Part shown: positions 1 through 6,153 of the stretch, piece by piece | Numbering within the stretch: the first letter of the stretch is position 1 | How the letters are laid out: every line of letters begins with the position of its first letter | Source of the DNA: Comamonadaceae bacterium | Lineage (GTDB): Bacteria > Pseudomonadota > Gammaproteobacteria > Burkholderiales > Burkholderiaceae_C | Assembly: GCA_947452325.1 (NCBI GenBank) | Contig: CANGCZ010000084.1 | Location: forward strand, 1-6,991 | Length of the DNA: 6,991 bases | Direction: 5' to 3' | Made by a program: the position numbers and the translations under genes | Notes under the pieces: generated by a model | What the model was told of the DNA's origin: nothing | Database searches by the model: none | The model's input: the letters and a program-made list of their open reading frames with translations, nothing else

Positions 1-1110
1 AAGGCGAGACCGTACATGCGCAGAATTTTTTAGCGCTTGAATAGTTTCAATTTCACGATATTTGGTGGCGCCAACTTCGCCTGCCTGTTTTGCAGAAAAC
101 AACTCTCGATACTTAATCAGATCTTTTTTCTTTGCATACCAAACCATGTAATCGGCAACATTAGAGAGTGACTCGCCAGAAAATCCTGTTGTTTTTGCAT
201 AAGCAATCGTGGAAACGAAATTCTCGTCCCCAAAAACCTCATCCAGCACCGCCCTTACCCTATGCACATTCTCATCCCCAATCTGCACAAAGATCGAGCC
301 TGATTCGGTCAGCAGGTCACGCGCCACGGTCAGGCGATCGCGGATATAGCTGAGGTAACTGTGGATGCCGTCGCGCCAGGTGTCGCGAAAAGCTTTCACC
401 ATTTCAGGCTCACGGGTGATGTGGTCGGCGTGGCCGTCTTTCACATCACGGCTGGTGGTGCTCCACTGAAAGTTGCTGTTGAATTTGATGCCATAGGGCG
501 GGTCAAAGTAAATGCATTGCACTTTGCCGCGCAGGCCTTCGCGCTCGGCCAGGCTGGCCATCACTTGCAAGCTGTCGCCCAAAATCATGCGGTTAGACCA
601 ATGCTGGTCGTGTTGGTAAAACTCTGTTTTCGCATCGCCCTCTGGCACGCCGTTGAAGTCTCGCGCCATGTCAGCAAACAGGTCTGCGGTAATGCCTTGT
701 GGCGGGGGCTGGTTCGCAGCTGCTGCGGCTTTGGCTTGGTCGGTTTGGCGCTTCAAGTCATCTATCAACACCTTGGGGTGTACTTTTTCTTGGATGTAGA
801 GCGGCGGTGCATTCACCACCAAGTCCGACCAATCCGCCGCATCTTTGCCACGCCATACCAGTTGCGGGTCCAGGTCGCGGTTGCGGGCGTTGCGCTCGGC
901 TTGCAAGGGGCCAGCGGGTGCGCCGCTAGGCGTATGTGGCAGGTCAGGTGTTCGCGCATAGCTCACTTGCACCGGCTGCTGGTGCTCGCGCTGCACCACC
1001 GATTGAAACTCGGCGGTCGGAATGTTTTTGCGCTTATCGGCTTGGTGCTTGATCGTGTCGACTTGCAGCGCAGCTTTAGCGGCTTTGGGTGGGGTTTTGC
1101 TGGTGGCCAT
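1..1110 (-). CDS. mod: Type III-like restriction-modification DNA N6-adenine methyltransferase (Mod), 3' part outside window
   Basis: The modification and target-recognition subunit of a type III-like system: it transfers a methyl group from S-adenosylmethionine to adenine N6 and should complex with the Res protein encoded upstream. I read 370 codons in one open minus-strand frame that runs off the left edge. An amino-terminal segment of about 130 poorly conserved residues, including KRKNIPTAEFQ near residue 30, leads to the catalytic region: MILGDS at about 175-180 and the catalytic motif DPPYG at 203-207. This is followed by GSIFVQIGDENVHR, then VFGDENF and the start of the target-recognition part. 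In this beta-class order the SAM-binding FxGxG motif comes after the recognition domain, so it should lie outside the window. The start is the first ATG after an in-frame TAG at 1125-1123; no clear Shine-Dalgarno precedes it. It lies 50 nt after the NYN gene. DPPY lies later than in classical EcoP15I-type Mod, indicating a longer N-terminus. Family assignment is strong; target site unknown. Confidence 0.93.
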   Translation of the reverse strand, partial: MATSKTPPKAAKAALQVDTIKHQADKRKNIPTAEFQSVVQREHQQPVQVSYARTPDLPHTPSGAPAGPLQAERNARNRDLDPQLVWRGKDAADWSDLVVNAPPLYIQEKVHPKVLIDDLKRQTDQAKAAAAANQPPPQGITADLFADMARDFNGVPEGDAKTEFYQHDQHWSNRMILGDSLQVMASLAEREGLRGKVQCIYFDPPYGIKFNSNFQWSTTSRDVKDGHADHITREPEMVKAFRDTWRDGIHSYLSYIRDRLTVARDLLTESGSIFVQIGDENVHRVRAVLDEVFGDENFVSTIAYAKTTGFSGESLSNVADYMVWYAKKKDLIKYRELFSAKQAGEVGATKYREIETIQALKNSAHVRSRL

Positions 1111-1151
1111 GGTCTGGTGTCGCTAGGTGGCAAGGTGTTGTGATTCAGATT

Positions 1152-1178
1152 CTTGAAATGTCAATTTGGCATTTCAAG
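1152..1178. repeat. 9-bp perfect inverted repeat across the NYN stop codon
   Basis: The arms CTTGAAATG (1152-1160) and CATTTCAAG (1170-1178) are perfect reverse complements with a 9-nt spacer. The spacer contains the stop codon of the NYN gene (1163-1161 on the minus strand). In the minus-strand transcript this would form a hairpin about 40 nt before the mod start codon. No run of U follows the stem, so it is not a canonical intrinsic terminator. It could instead tune mod expression, mark an mRNA processing site, or be coincidental. Confidence 0.6.
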
Positions 1179-2006
1179 TTCGGAACTTGTGTCTGCATCG
1201 GGTGCTCTGACCGGACGTTTCAGACCTGACTGCAAGGCATCGATGTGTTCAAACAAGTCGTCGTTGACGTTTTGCCAAAGCGGGTCGAGGATGAATTCCA
1301 TGCCTTCACGGCGAGCGAGTTTGGCGGCGGGCACAAAGTCGCTGTCGCCGGCCACTAGCACGATGGTGCTGACTTGTTGCTTGAGCGTGAGGCTGGCAAT
1401 GTCGATGGCAATGCGCATATCCACACCTTTTTGGCGCAGACCCAGCGCTACGTCACCTGCTTGCAGCTTGTGCCAAAAGTCGTGTGCGGCCAGCAATAGT
1501 TTTGCTTGCTCGGCGCTGAGCTGTAACTGAACGGGTTGTGCAGGATCGGTAGCTTGTCCCATTTGTTCGGCCAAGCCTTGCAAAGGGGCGAGTTGCTGGC
1601 GCGTTTTAAGTGCGGTTTTGGTCAACTTGGGCGACAGCGCCCAATCATGTTCACGGTTGACTTTGCCCAGGCGCAGCGCCAGTTTGCGTTCTTTGCGAAG
1701 CTGTTCGAACAAGGCATATCGGTCCAAAGCCAGTGCAGACTTCGCAAACTCGATTTGGCGATTGGCAATCGGATGGTGCGCGACACCGGAGTACGGCGCA
1801 GCATCGTAGAAAAAGGCGCGGTAAAGGTGTTTTTGCCATAGCTTTCCACGGTCACCGGTAATTCGGGCAATGTGGTTAAAGCACAGGCGTCGAACGGTTT
1901 TGGTGATTTGTTCGGGTGTACTGGTGTGCTCTGGGGGCAGTTCTTGGCGAATCCGTTTGAGGAAGTAGCCTCCATCAATCAGTATTGCAATCTGACCGGC
2001 GCTCAT
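1161..2006 (-). CDS. NYN domain (PIN-like) putative ribonuclease in the restriction operon
   Basis: A 281-residue protein of the NYN/DUF88 (LabA-like) class, a metal-dependent PIN-like nuclease fold usually linked to RNA cleavage. Visible hallmarks are the first acidic strand ILIDGGYF (Asp11), then GVDMRIAIDIA (Asp196, Asp202), and the signature VAGDSDFVPAAKLAR (Asp221, Asp223). The usual acidic cluster is therefore intact, and an active enzyme is likely. Residues about 122-185, rich in Gln, Leu and Lys, look like a helical insert separating the first strands from the rest of the domain, making the protein longer than a minimal NYN domain. No signal peptide or membrane segment is seen; it should be cytosolic. 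The ATG start overlaps the stop of the upstream 44-codon ORF (ATGA). AGGGG lies 6 nt before it (2017-2013), supporting this start. Its place between res and mod suggests a function tied to the restriction system, but its substrate is unknown. Confidence 0.88.
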   Translation of the reverse strand: MSAGQIAILIDGGYFLKRIRQELPPEHTSTPEQITKTVRRLCFNHIARITGDRGKLWQKHLYRAFFYDAAPYSGVAHHPIANRQIEFAKSALALDRYALFEQLRKERKLALRLGKVNREHDWALSPKLTKTALKTRQQLAPLQGLAEQMGQATDPAQPVQLQLSAEQAKLLLAAHDFWHKLQAGDVALGLRQKGVDMRIAIDIASLTLKQQVSTIVLVAGDSDFVPAAKLARREGMEFILDPLWQNVNDDLFEHIDALQSGLKRPVRAPDADTSSELEMPN

Positions 2007-2137
2007 GGCTGGCCCCTGCGTGCTTGAGGCTCAGAAATGAGAATGCCCCAGGGTTTCTGCACACTCTCGGGATTGGTGAGAGGGCGTACTTCCAAGGGGC
2101 GGATGTTCGCCAAATTATATGCAACTTTTTTTGCCAT
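2003..2137 (-). CDS. 44-residue conserved-looking small protein between res and the NYN gene
   Basis: A small ORF of 44 codons plus stop, starting MAKKVAYNLANIRPLEVRPL and ending ARRGQP. I do not recognise its family. Evidence that it is a gene is positional and signal-based. It starts 13 nt after the res stop codon, has AGGG (2149-2146) 8 nt before its ATG, and ends in an ATGA overlap with the NYN start, the usual mark of translational coupling. It fills an otherwise unexplained 144-nt gap almost exactly. The protein is basic at both ends with a central PWGILISEP stretch, and has no cysteines or membrane segment. It could be a partner or inhibitor of the neighbouring NYN nuclease, a small subunit of the Res-Mod complex, or only a leader that couples NYN translation to res; these roles are inference. 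A run of seven A in codons 2-4 is the only simple repeat seen. Confidence 0.7.
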   Translation of the reverse strand: MAKKVAYNLANIRPLEVRPLTNPESVQKPWGILISEPQARRGQP

Positions 2138-2150
2138 GGCTTTTTCCCTG

Positions 2151-5100
2151 TTAACCCTTGGGCTGTTTAAGACTTTGAGGTTGGCTTGTCCCTAGGTGCT
2201 TTTGAACCATGTCGTCAAACTGCGCCTGCACCTTGTCTCCAAAGTCTTTTTGCATGGCATACACGTCGGTGAACTCCGCAAAAGCCCAGCGTCCGAATTG
2301 CTTTGCGTTGTTGACGCCGGGCAGCCAGCGGGTTTGCATGGCGGCTTTTTTGTCTTTGGCGTCTTCGCCCCGGTAGCCCTTGATCTCTACCACCAGGTTG
2401 AGTAAGTCATCAAGCCCATGGCCGTCATCCACGCGCAATATGAAATCGGGTCGATAGCGGTGGGTTTCGGCGCCCATCAGGTAAGGCACTTCAAAACCCA
2501 GGTTGTGGTTTTTCACATAGCTGCGCACCTGCGGGTGCGCTTCGGCAGCGCGGCAAAACTCGACCTCCCAATCGCTGTCCATGATCAGCCAGTTGAGGTG
2601 GCAGTGTTGGCTGCTGGCCTGCCAGCGATCGACCTTGCTGGTGGTGAAGTTGACATGGGTGGTAGAGCCCATGGGGTTGTAGGTATCGAGCACCGCTTGA
2701 ATTTGGTTTGCGCCTTTTTCTATGTTGGCGCGGTCTATGGCTTGTTTGATGCGCTCACAGGCGCGGTCGGCCAGTTGCAGGTAGCACATTTGCGCGGGGT
2801 AGGTGTCGCCTTTACAAACCAAGTGCTGGTCTAGCCAATGTTTGACGATGCGCTTGAGTTCGCCAAACAGAAACAGCTTGGCTTCTTCGCCAGGGTCGCG
2901 GAATTGGGTAAAGAGCAAACGGTGCGTAAGGTGGTAGAGCAGGCTAGAGCTACGCATATCCCGGGTGTGGGCCAGCGTCAGTTCGATGCCTTCACCAATG
3001 ATGCCTTCTTGCCGGGTGATGGATGGTCCGACCAGCGCGGGCGTGAGCACCAAGGTGGAGTCTTCGTTAAAAACTGCGGCCAGCCTTTCTTTGGGCAGCA
3101 CGATGCGGTAGCCCTGCACACGCGGAAAGCGGATTTCGTGCGCATCGCGTTCGGGCTTGATGGCTTTGACGTGGACGGTTTGGCGTGGCTTGACCGGTTT
3201 GGAGACGGTGGGTTCGGCGTTGAAGTCAAAAGGGATGCCCAGCACGTCGGCGTATTCCACATTGAATTTGCCTTCTTCGTTCAGTTCGTAAGACTGGCGG
3301 CGTAAGGCGCGGCCAATGACTTGCTCGCACAGTAGTTGCGTGCCAAAAGCACGCACACCCAGTACGTGGGTGACGGTGTTGGTGTCCCAGCCTTCGGTGA
3401 GCATGGACACCGATACCACGCAGCGGATGGATTCACCCAGCTTGCCGACTTTGCCCACGGTGTTCATGACTTCGCGCAGCAGTTCGGTATCGGTGATGCG
3501 GCTGGCGGCTTGCAGGTCGCCGGTGCGCTCGATGATGTCGCGGCGAAATTGCTCAATCTCGGTGCTTGCCAAGCTGCGGAAGTTGTCGTCCAGGGCTTCG
3601 CCGCTTTCGAGCTGTTCGCTGTCGATCAGCAGGGTGCGCGGGCGGGCTAATGCTTGGCCATGGGCGTCGTAATTGGAAAACAGTGGCAATGCGCCCAGAA
3701 AGGGCGGCGGCAGCGTGCCGTCTTGGTTGGTAGCGGGTTGAAAGCCAGAGATGTAGTCATAGACCAGCTTGGATGTGGAGGTGTTGTTGCACACCACGAT
3801 GAAGCACGGCGGCACTTGGACACCCTCCGCTAGCCAGAGCTTATGGTTCTCTTCATAGTGACCGTATAGGGCTTGTAGTGCGGTTTGCAGCTTGGTAGGT
3901 AGCTTCAGTGGGTCCAGGCCCTCGGCTTTAGCGCGTCCTTTTTTGGGCATGTCTTTGCTGATGTTGGCCCACAGGTTGCGAAAGATAGGCACTTCAGCGC
4001 CGGGGATGTTGTCAGCCACGGGCACGCGTGGCAGTTTGACGATGCCGCATTCAATCGCGTCCATGAGTGAAAAGTCGCTCATGGTCCAGGGAAAAAGCGT
4101 GCCTTCAACATAGCCAGAGCCGCGCAAGAAAAATGGCGTGGCCGATAAATCAATTACACGGTTAATGCCCAATTGGCGTTGCACGGCTTTGATGCCGTTG
4201 ATCCACAAGCGGGCGGCTTCGTTGTTTTCTTCGGCTTCTTTTTTGTCGTCGCCCTTGAGGTCTTCAAGGTCTTCCAGCTTGACAGGTTTTTCCTGGTAGC
4301 AGTGGTGCGCCTCATCGTTGATGACCATGACGTTTTTCAGGCCCATGAGTTCAGGCATGACGCGTTGAATCATCTGGCCTTCGGTTTCAAGCGTGTTTAG
4401 GGCGCTGCCTCCTCGGCCTTGCAGCAACTGGCGACCACCTTTGGATATGTCGATGCGCTCCCGCAGCTTGAACGCGTGGTAGTTGGTGATGACGATCTTG
4501 CATTTCTCAAGCTCGCCCATCATGTCGCTGGGAATCAGTTCGCGGTTTTTGTAATAGCTGTCTACGTCGTTGGGCAGCAGTACACGCAGCCGGTCTTTGA
4601 TGGTCAGGCCTGGCGCCACCAGCAAAAAACCGCGTGTGTATTTTTTGCTGGACGGATGCCGCACTGCGTTGATGGTTTGCCAGGCTATCAGCATGGCCAT
4701 GACCGTGGTTTTGCCAGCGCCAGTGGCCAGCTTCAAAGCTAGTCGCATGACGCCGGGGTTAGCGTCTTCATTCGCGTCTTGCAGATAGTCTAAATACCGC
4801 TGCGCTGCTTTGCCCTTGTGGGGGGCGACTTCGATCAGCCAGATGGCGGTCTCTATCGCCTCAACTTGGCAAAAGAAGGGCCGAACCCCACTAAATTCGT
4901 GGTGCCGCCAGTGTTGCAACAAGCGAGCGGTTTCGGGGGTGACGCCCCAGTCCTTGGGGTTGGGGATGGCGCGCCAACTGTCCACCTCGGCCCGCACGCC
5001 ATTGATGATGGCCGAGTGGTATTGCTGCTCTTCGGAGGAAACCTCGTGCCCTATGTCCAACTCTGCCTGTGTATGTTCGGCTTTGCGTTTTTTGGGTTTT

Positions 5101-5243
5101 GGGATGGGAGTGACAAATTTGGCTTGTCTGCGCGTGGCGATTATTTTTTGCGTCGGTTGACCCGTTTCGTCGAGTTCCCAGTGTTGACTGGGATAGTCGT
5201 AAGGGGAATTAAGAATGGGTTTTTCGAAAAAGAGATGGGCCAT
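2151..5243 (-). CDS. res: Type III-like restriction enzyme, SF2 helicase-endonuclease subunit (Res)
   Basis: A 1030-residue ATP-dependent restriction subunit: the superfamily 2 motor acts on DNA after recognition with Mod, and a C-terminal nuclease cuts it. Numbered from the ATG at 5243, I see Walker A ATGAGKTT (173-180), the DEAH box NDEAHH (Asp310-His313), motif III LSATP (366-370), motif V TEGWD (616-620) and motif VI QVIGRALRR (641-649). The C-terminus has a PD-(D/E)xK nuclease core: RPDF (Asp933) followed by LVVEIKG (Glu953, Lys955). All key residues are present, so the enzyme looks intact; length is near that of classical Res (about 970). An in-frame TTG at 5258 would add five residues. 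I prefer the ATG because MAHLFFEKPILNSPY resembles the usual family start, but neither has a clear Shine-Dalgarno, which may keep the nuclease low. It is the first gene of the operon; in classical systems mod comes first. Confidence 0.95.
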   Translation of the reverse strand: MAHLFFEKPILNSPYDYPSQHWELDETGQPTQKIIATRRQAKFVTPIPKPKKRKAEHTQAELDIGHEVSSEEQQYHSAIINGVRAEVDSWRAIPNPKDWGVTPETARLLQHWRHHEFSGVRPFFCQVEAIETAIWLIEVAPHKGKAAQRYLDYLQDANEDANPGVMRLALKLATGAGKTTVMAMLIAWQTINAVRHPSSKKYTRGFLLVAPGLTIKDRLRVLLPNDVDSYYKNRELIPSDMMGELEKCKIVITNYHAFKLRERIDISKGGRQLLQGRGGSALNTLETEGQMIQRVMPELMGLKNVMVINDEAHHCYQEKPVKLEDLEDLKGDDKKEAEENNEAARLWINGIKAVQRQLGINRVIDLSATPFFLRGSGYVEGTLFPWTMSDFSLMDAIECGIVKLPRVPVADNIPGAEVPIFRNLWANISKDMPKKGRAKAEGLDPLKLPTKLQTALQALYGHYEENHKLWLAEGVQVPPCFIVVCNNTSTSKLVYDYISGFQPATNQDGTLPPPFLGALPLFSNYDAHGQALARPRTLLIDSEQLESGEALDDNFRSLASTEIEQFRRDIIERTGDLQAASRITDTELLREVMNTVGKVGKLGESIRCVVSVSMLTEGWDTNTVTHVLGVRAFGTQLLCEQVIGRALRRQSYELNEEGKFNVEYADVLGIPFDFNAEPTVSKPVKPRQTVHVKAIKPERDAHEIRFPRVQGYRIVLPKERLAAVFNEDSTLVLTPALVGPSITRQEGIIGEGIELTLAHTRDMRSSSLLYHLTHRLLFTQFRDPGEEAKLFLFGELKRIVKHWLDQHLVCKGDTYPAQMCYLQLADRACERIKQAIDRANIEKGANQIQAVLDTYNPMGSTTHVNFTTSKVDRWQASSQHCHLNWLIMDSDWEVEFCRAAEAHPQVRSYVKNHNLGFEVPYLMGAETHRYRPDFILRVDDGHGLDDLLNLVVEIKGYRGEDAKDKKAAMQTRWLPGVNNAKQFGRWAFAEFTDVYAMQKDFGDKVQAQFDDMVQKHLGTSQPQSLKQPKG

Positions 5244-5258
5244 CCAAGTCAATGCCAA

Positions 5259-5378
5259 ACATTACATAACTGGCTTTATATTAATACTAATTTATAGCTA
5301 AAATATAAGTAATTACCTATATAAAAAATATTATTTACTAAATCTGAATTGTATTTAATGAAATCTTTTGAATAAATT
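5259..5378. promoter_or_regulatory. AT-rich divergent promoter region between res and the HTH gene
   Basis: This non-coding gap separates two divergent genes and is far richer in A and T than the genes on either side, as expected for back-to-back promoters. On the res strand there are TATAAA hexamers at 5296-5291 and 5280-5275 that could be -10 boxes. No good -35 match lies at the right distance from either, so a res promoter cannot be pinned down. On the plus strand only weak candidates are visible, for example TTGTAT near 5349 with AATAAA near 5371. Confidence 0.6.
5303..5322. promoter_or_regulatory. 20-bp near-perfect palindrome, candidate operator
   Basis: The sequence ATATAAGTAATTACCTATAT is a 20-bp palindrome in which nine of ten base pairs match; only 5308/5317 fails. 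The core GTAATTAC is perfect. It lies about 60 nt before the res ATG and about 70 nt before the HTH start, so a dimeric repressor bound here could reach both promoters. It would cover the -35 position of a res promoter whose -10 is TATAAA at 5296-5291. The adjacent HTH protein is the obvious candidate binder. The AT-rich background makes palindromes easier by chance, which lowers confidence. Confidence 0.45.
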
Positions 5379-5384
5379 GAGAGG
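5379..5384 (+). promoter_or_regulatory. Ribosome binding site that decides the HTH start
   Basis: GAGAGG is a good Shine-Dalgarno match. It stands 3 nt before an ATG at 5388 but 9 nt before the ATG at 5394. The second spacing is normal and the first is too tight, so translation most likely begins at 5394. Confidence 0.65.
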
Positions 5385-5393
5385 CCAATGCAT

Positions 5394-5759
5394 ATGAGTA
5401 ACAGAGAAATCATTGAAACCATCACCGCCCGCGTTCAATCCGAACCCGCCTTTGCCCGCGCCTTGTTACAGCAATCCACTAGCTTGCTGTTGCAAGGCGA
5501 GCCGCACACCGCCAAGTTGTTGTTGCGTGATTTGGTGAATGCGTCCATCGGTTTTGAGCAACTCGCCCGTGACATGGACAAGCCGTCTAAAAGTCTGCAC
5601 CGCATGTTGTCCGCCACCGGCAATCCGACGCTCAGTCATGTGTCGGCCATGCTGGCAGCCATCTCAGCTCACCTTGGTGTGGAGATACAGACGAGAGTTA
5701 AACCTGCGCAAAGCACTTACCATTCAGTTATGCAACTGCGTGAGACATGCCGCCGCTAG
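5394..5759 (+). CDS. Helix-turn-helix DNA-binding protein, HigA/addiction-antidote type, orphan
   Basis: A 121-residue XRE-like protein resembling the antidote components of HigBA/RelE-type addiction modules. A helical N-terminus contains LLLQGEPHTAKLLLRDLVNAS (about 31-51), typical of this antidote family. The helix-turn-helix follows: FEQLARDM (54-61), a turn DKPS, recognition helix KSLHRMLS (66-73), and SHVSAMLAAISAHLGVEI (about 81-98). The tail is short and basic. In such modules the toxin gene normally sits immediately upstream; here upstream is the divergent res gene, and ccdA follows 121 nt downstream, so no cognate toxin is visible. Its position across a short divergent promoter region from a restriction operon resembles that of controller proteins of restriction-modification systems. 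I infer that it represses itself and/or res through the palindrome at 5303-5322; a leftover solitary antitoxin is the alternative. Confidence 0.85.
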   Translation: MSNREIIETITARVQSEPAFARALLQQSTSLLLQGEPHTAKLLLRDLVNASIGFEQLARDMDKPSKSLHRMLSATGNPTLSHVSAMLAAISAHLGVEIQTRVKPAQSTYHSVMQLRETCRR

Positions 5760-5785
5760 ACGACACGGGGCTGTAAGCACCCTCT

Positions 5786-5805
5786 AAAGCTGATTAATCT
5801 GCTTT
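5786..5805. repeat. 20-bp imperfect palindrome downstream of the HTH gene
   Basis: AAAGC, T, GATTAATC, T, GCTTT forms a palindrome with nine of ten pairs matching, centred on GATTAATC. It lies 26 nt after the HTH stop codon. With no loop, low GC content and no T tract after it, it is a poor intrinsic terminator; a protein-binding site is at least as likely. The rest of the gap up to ccdA holds only the ccd control region. Confidence 0.3.
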
Positions 5806-5822
5806 CATATTACTGGCAAGCT

Positions 5823-5872
5823 TTGTCTTTCTGAAAATGTATATAAACTATGCGCATACTTACATGCGCGTA
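5823..5872 (+). promoter_or_regulatory. ccdAB promoter/operator region with repeated ATGCGC sites
   Basis: Just before ccdA lie two direct 9-mers, ATGCGCATA (5850-5858) and ATGCGCGTA (5864-5872). The first sits inside a perfect 10-bp palindrome TATGCGCATA (5849-5858). The inner parts also form an inverted repeat, GCGCAT (5852-5857) and ATGCGC (5864-5869), with a 6-nt spacer. CcdA-type ribbon-helix-helix antitoxins, with CcdB, repress their own operons at such repeated sites. A -10-like TATAAA (5842-5847) lies just upstream; TTGTCT (5823-5828) is a possible but badly spaced -35 for it, and would fit better, at 17 nt, with AACTAT (5846-5851). The promoter itself is thus uncertain, while the repeat cluster is plain. 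Confidence 0.5.
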
Positions 5873-5880
5873 AATTGACC

Positions 5881-6153
5881 ATGTCTTCATCACTAAATGC
5901 CACCGTCAAACCATTGTTATCCTCTGTTTCCAGTGCCAAGAGGGCGACCAATCTCACACTTAGCGCAGATGTGTTGGATGAAGCCAAGCGATTGAAGCTG
6001 AATGTTTCGCAGATTTGTGATGCTCACTTGAAAGAATTCGTCAAGAATGAACTGTCACGCCGTTGGCGCGAAGAGCATGCCGACTTTGTGACGGCCTATA
6101 ACCTGACAGTTGCGCAAGAGGGTTTGCCATTGGATGAATGGAGAACCTTTTGA
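5881..6153 (+). CDS. ccdA: CcdA-family type II antitoxin
   Basis: A 90-residue antitoxin that neutralises CcdB and, through its N-terminal ribbon-helix-helix, binds the operon's own promoter. The N-terminal DNA-binding segment is RATNLTLSADVLDEAKRLKLNVS at about 21-43. The C-terminal toxin-wrapping part contains SRRWREEHADFVTAYN and ends in the characteristic LDEWRTF. Length and layout fit the family. The ATG at 5881 is preferred over an in-frame TTG two codons upstream; no strong Shine-Dalgarno precedes it. The first 20 or so residues, rich in Ser and Ala, are a little longer than usual. The TGA stop overlaps the ccdB ATG by one base (TGATG), so the two are translationally coupled, the normal arrangement that lets antitoxin be made first. 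The pair probably stabilises the surrounding locus (inference). Confidence 0.93.
   Translation: MSSSLNATVKPLLSSVSSAKRATNLTLSADVLDEAKRLKLNVSQICDAHLKEFVKNELSRRWREEHADFVTAYNLTVAQEGLPLDEWRTF

Noticed and set aside
1..1110. Phase-variable simple repeats in mod, known in some type III systems
   Set aside because: No tandem tetra- or pentanucleotide array or long homopolymer is present in the part of mod that is visible.
361..1143. Plus-strand open frame of 260 codons
   Set aside because: It is antisense to mod, whose minus-strand frame has clear family motifs (DPPY and others). The plus-strand translation shows no recognisable domain.
2126..2132. Run of seven A in the 44-residue ORF as a phase-variation or frameshift site
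   Set aside because: Shifts in either direction do not fuse it to the NYN frame; a 7-nt run is common, so no regulatory claim is made.
2418..3305. Two plus-strand open frames of 138 and 155 codons
   Set aside because: Both are shadows of the res gene, which is coding on the other strand over its full length.
5244..5258. Five-residue upstream extension of Res from a TTG codon
   Set aside because: A rare start codon with no Shine-Dalgarno; the ATG five codons later gives the expected family N-terminus.
5760..5880. A toxin gene partnering the HTH antidote
   Set aside because: The gap on this side has no plausible ORF and the other side is the res promoter region, so no cognate toxin is in the window.
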